Source: Gammaproteobacteria bacterium (GTDB lineage Bacteria; Pseudomonadota; Gammaproteobacteria; Pseudomonadales; Pseudohongiellaceae). From it: a stretch of DNA of 8,818 nucleotides. A program made the translations under genes and the position numbers. The notes beneath the pieces were generated by a model that saw nothing but the letters and a program-made list of their open reading frames with translations, had not been told where the DNA came from and ran no database searches. Numbering within the stretch: position 1 is the stretch's first letter; the number at the start of each line of letters is the position of its first letter. Location of the stretch: NCBI GenBank assembly GCA_002694855.1, contig NZNL01000011.1, forward strand, positions 22,450 through 31,267, given 5' to 3'. Below, piece by piece: positions 6,133 to 8,818 of the stretch.

Positions 6133-6148
6133 TCTTTAATAAACTAAT

Positions 6149-7309
6149 ATGATGAATATCAAAGCTATAGTGCAGGTTAATCAGAACTTCGATGCTGGCA
6201 ACATCGAAGTCGTCTCGATCGAGGATCCCTCTAATATCCAGTTGAAGATACGCATGGACAATAAGTCCAATTTCTACCAATGGTTTTATTTTAGGTTAAG
6301 TGGGGCAAAACACACACCATGCACCTTGAAAATACTCAACGGAGCAGAAGCCTCATACCCAGATGGTTTTAAAAATTATCGTGTGCTGTATTCTTATAAC
6401 CGCAAGGAATGGCTCCGTCATGGCACAACTCTGAAAAATGGAGTCTTATCGATTGATTTTACACCTTTGTTTGATGCGGTATATTTCGCCTACTTTGTTC
6501 CATACTCGATGGAACGACACCACGACATGATTGCGATCTCACAGCAAGTGTCCCATTGTTCCCATCAGGTACTTGGGCAGACTTTGGACGGGCAGGATCT
6601 TGATCTGCTGAAATTATCCTCACCAAATCATGGTAAAAGAACTGGGAAAAAGAATTGTTGGATGATTGCCCGTCAACATCCTGGCGAAACTATGGCAGAG
6701 TGGTGGATGGAAGGCTGTATAGAAAAACTTTTGGATAATGAATCCGAATTGACCCGAGCTCTTCTTAAGCAATGTGATATCTATCTGGTTCCCAACATGA
6801 ATCCTGACGGCAGCCGAAGAGGTCATCTTCGCACCAATGCCGCAGGTTGCAACCTGAACCGTGAATGGGCGGCTCCAACACTGAAAGCTTCTGCAGAAGT
6901 ATTCCTTGTAAAAAAAGCCATGGCGGAGATTGGTGTGGACTTTTTACTGGACGTGCATGGAGACGAATCACTCCCCTATTGTTTTATTGCTGGAACAGAA
7001 GGATTGAAAGAATGGAATGATGAACGACAGGCTCAACTAGATTTCTACCGAAAAAGATTGGCCGAGATTAACGCAGATTTTCAAACCACGAAAGGTTATC
7101 CCCGCAAACCTCAAGGTGAAGCCAACATGACTATGAGCACGGTTCAAATTGCTCACCTGCATAAATGCCTGGCCATGACTTTGGAAATGCCGTTTAAGGA
7201 TACCACTGCCACCCCAGATCAAATATACGGGTGGTCAACCGATCGCTGCAAGCGTCTGGCTCACTCCTGCCTAGTAGTACTAAACCACTTTCTGGAGAGT
7301 GATCTTTAA
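6149..7309 (+). CDS. M14 family zinc carboxypeptidase, cytosolic type
   Basis: A 386-residue peptidase resembling the bacterial cytosolic carboxypeptidases related to eukaryotic tubulin-deglutamylating CCP/AGBL enzymes. Residues about 1-125 form the beta-sandwich N-terminal domain of that group (QWFYFRLSG, YFAYFVPYS). The catalytic domain follows: zinc ligands His177 and Glu180 in RQHPGET and His270 in LLDVHGDE; substrate-site Asn-Arg in NLNREW (235-240) after the NPDG motif; catalytic Glu346 in MTLEMPF. There is no signal peptide, so it acts in the cytoplasm. It should remove C-terminal residues from peptides; the bacterial substrate is not known to me. Tandem ATGs at 6149 and 6152 are both possible starts, and no Shine-Dalgarno sequence is visible, in keeping with a very short leader. 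Divergent from the DAHP synthase gene and convergent with thiC, with no bases between the stops. Confidence 0.9.
   Translation: MMNIKAIVQVNQNFDAGNIEVVSIEDPSNIQLKIRMDNKSNFYQWFYFRLSGAKHTPCTLKILNGAEASYPDGFKNYRVLYSYNRKEWLRHGTTLKNGVLSIDFTPLFDAVYFAYFVPYSMERHHDMIAISQQVSHCSHQVLGQTLDGQDLDLLKLSSPNHGKRTGKKNCWMIARQHPGETMAEWWMEGCIEKLLDNESELTRALLKQCDIYLVPNMNPDGSRRGHLRTNAAGCNLNREWAAPTLKASAEVFLVKKAMAEIGVDFLLDVHGDESLPYCFIAGTEGLKEWNDERQAQLDFYRKRLAEINADFQTTKGYPRKPQGEANMTMSTVQIAHLHKCLAMTLEMPFKDTTATPDQIYGWSTDRCKRLAHSCLVVLNHFLESDL

Positions 7310-8818
<1,509 letters not shown>

Overview
The window holds seven protein genes. Five are complete on the assembly as given, one (thiC) runs off the right edge, and one two-component gene pair carries a little-studied system. 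Protein similarity throughout is to gammaproteobacteria: an AroF-like DAHP synthase, an enterobacterial-type ThiC and a bacterial cytosolic-type M14 carboxypeptidase. The pds genes are known mostly from marine gammaproteobacteria, and base composition looks moderate (near 45-48% GC by eye). A marine gammaproteobacterium is the best guess; I cannot name the genus.

Region 1 (1-130) is the left edge, with no recognisable gene, a 14-base palindrome and two short open frames that may be the tail of a neighbour. Region 2 (131-4897) is the interesting part. A histidine kinase (pdsS) and its OmpR-family response regulator (pdsR) lie on the minus strand. Divergently, on the plus strand, lies pdsO, a secreted protein with a glycine zipper, a coiled coil and an OmpA peptidoglycan-binding domain. 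A glutathione S-transferase family gene follows 38 bases later. The three pds genes are the regulatory and OmpA-like members of the 'proteobacterial dedicated sortase' system. Neither the sortase nor its single substrate is present in this window. The 285-base divergent gap carries tandem TTGACT repeats with a 10-base period, sitting where a -35 element should be upstream of a TATAGT -10 box. This is the layout expected for activation by an OmpR/PhoB-type regulator such as PdsR itself.

Region 3 (4898-8818) is housekeeping: a class I DAHP synthase (minus), an M14 carboxypeptidase (plus) sharing a 79-base divergent promoter region with it, and thiC (minus), whose stop codon directly abuts the carboxypeptidase stop. 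No mobile elements, RNA genes, CRISPR arrays or pseudogenes were seen.

Inferred working model: PdsS senses an envelope signal through a large periplasmic domain and phosphorylates PdsR, which probably activates its own promoter. PdsO may link the outer envelope to peptidoglycan. The metabolic genes on the right are probably unrelated to this circuit.
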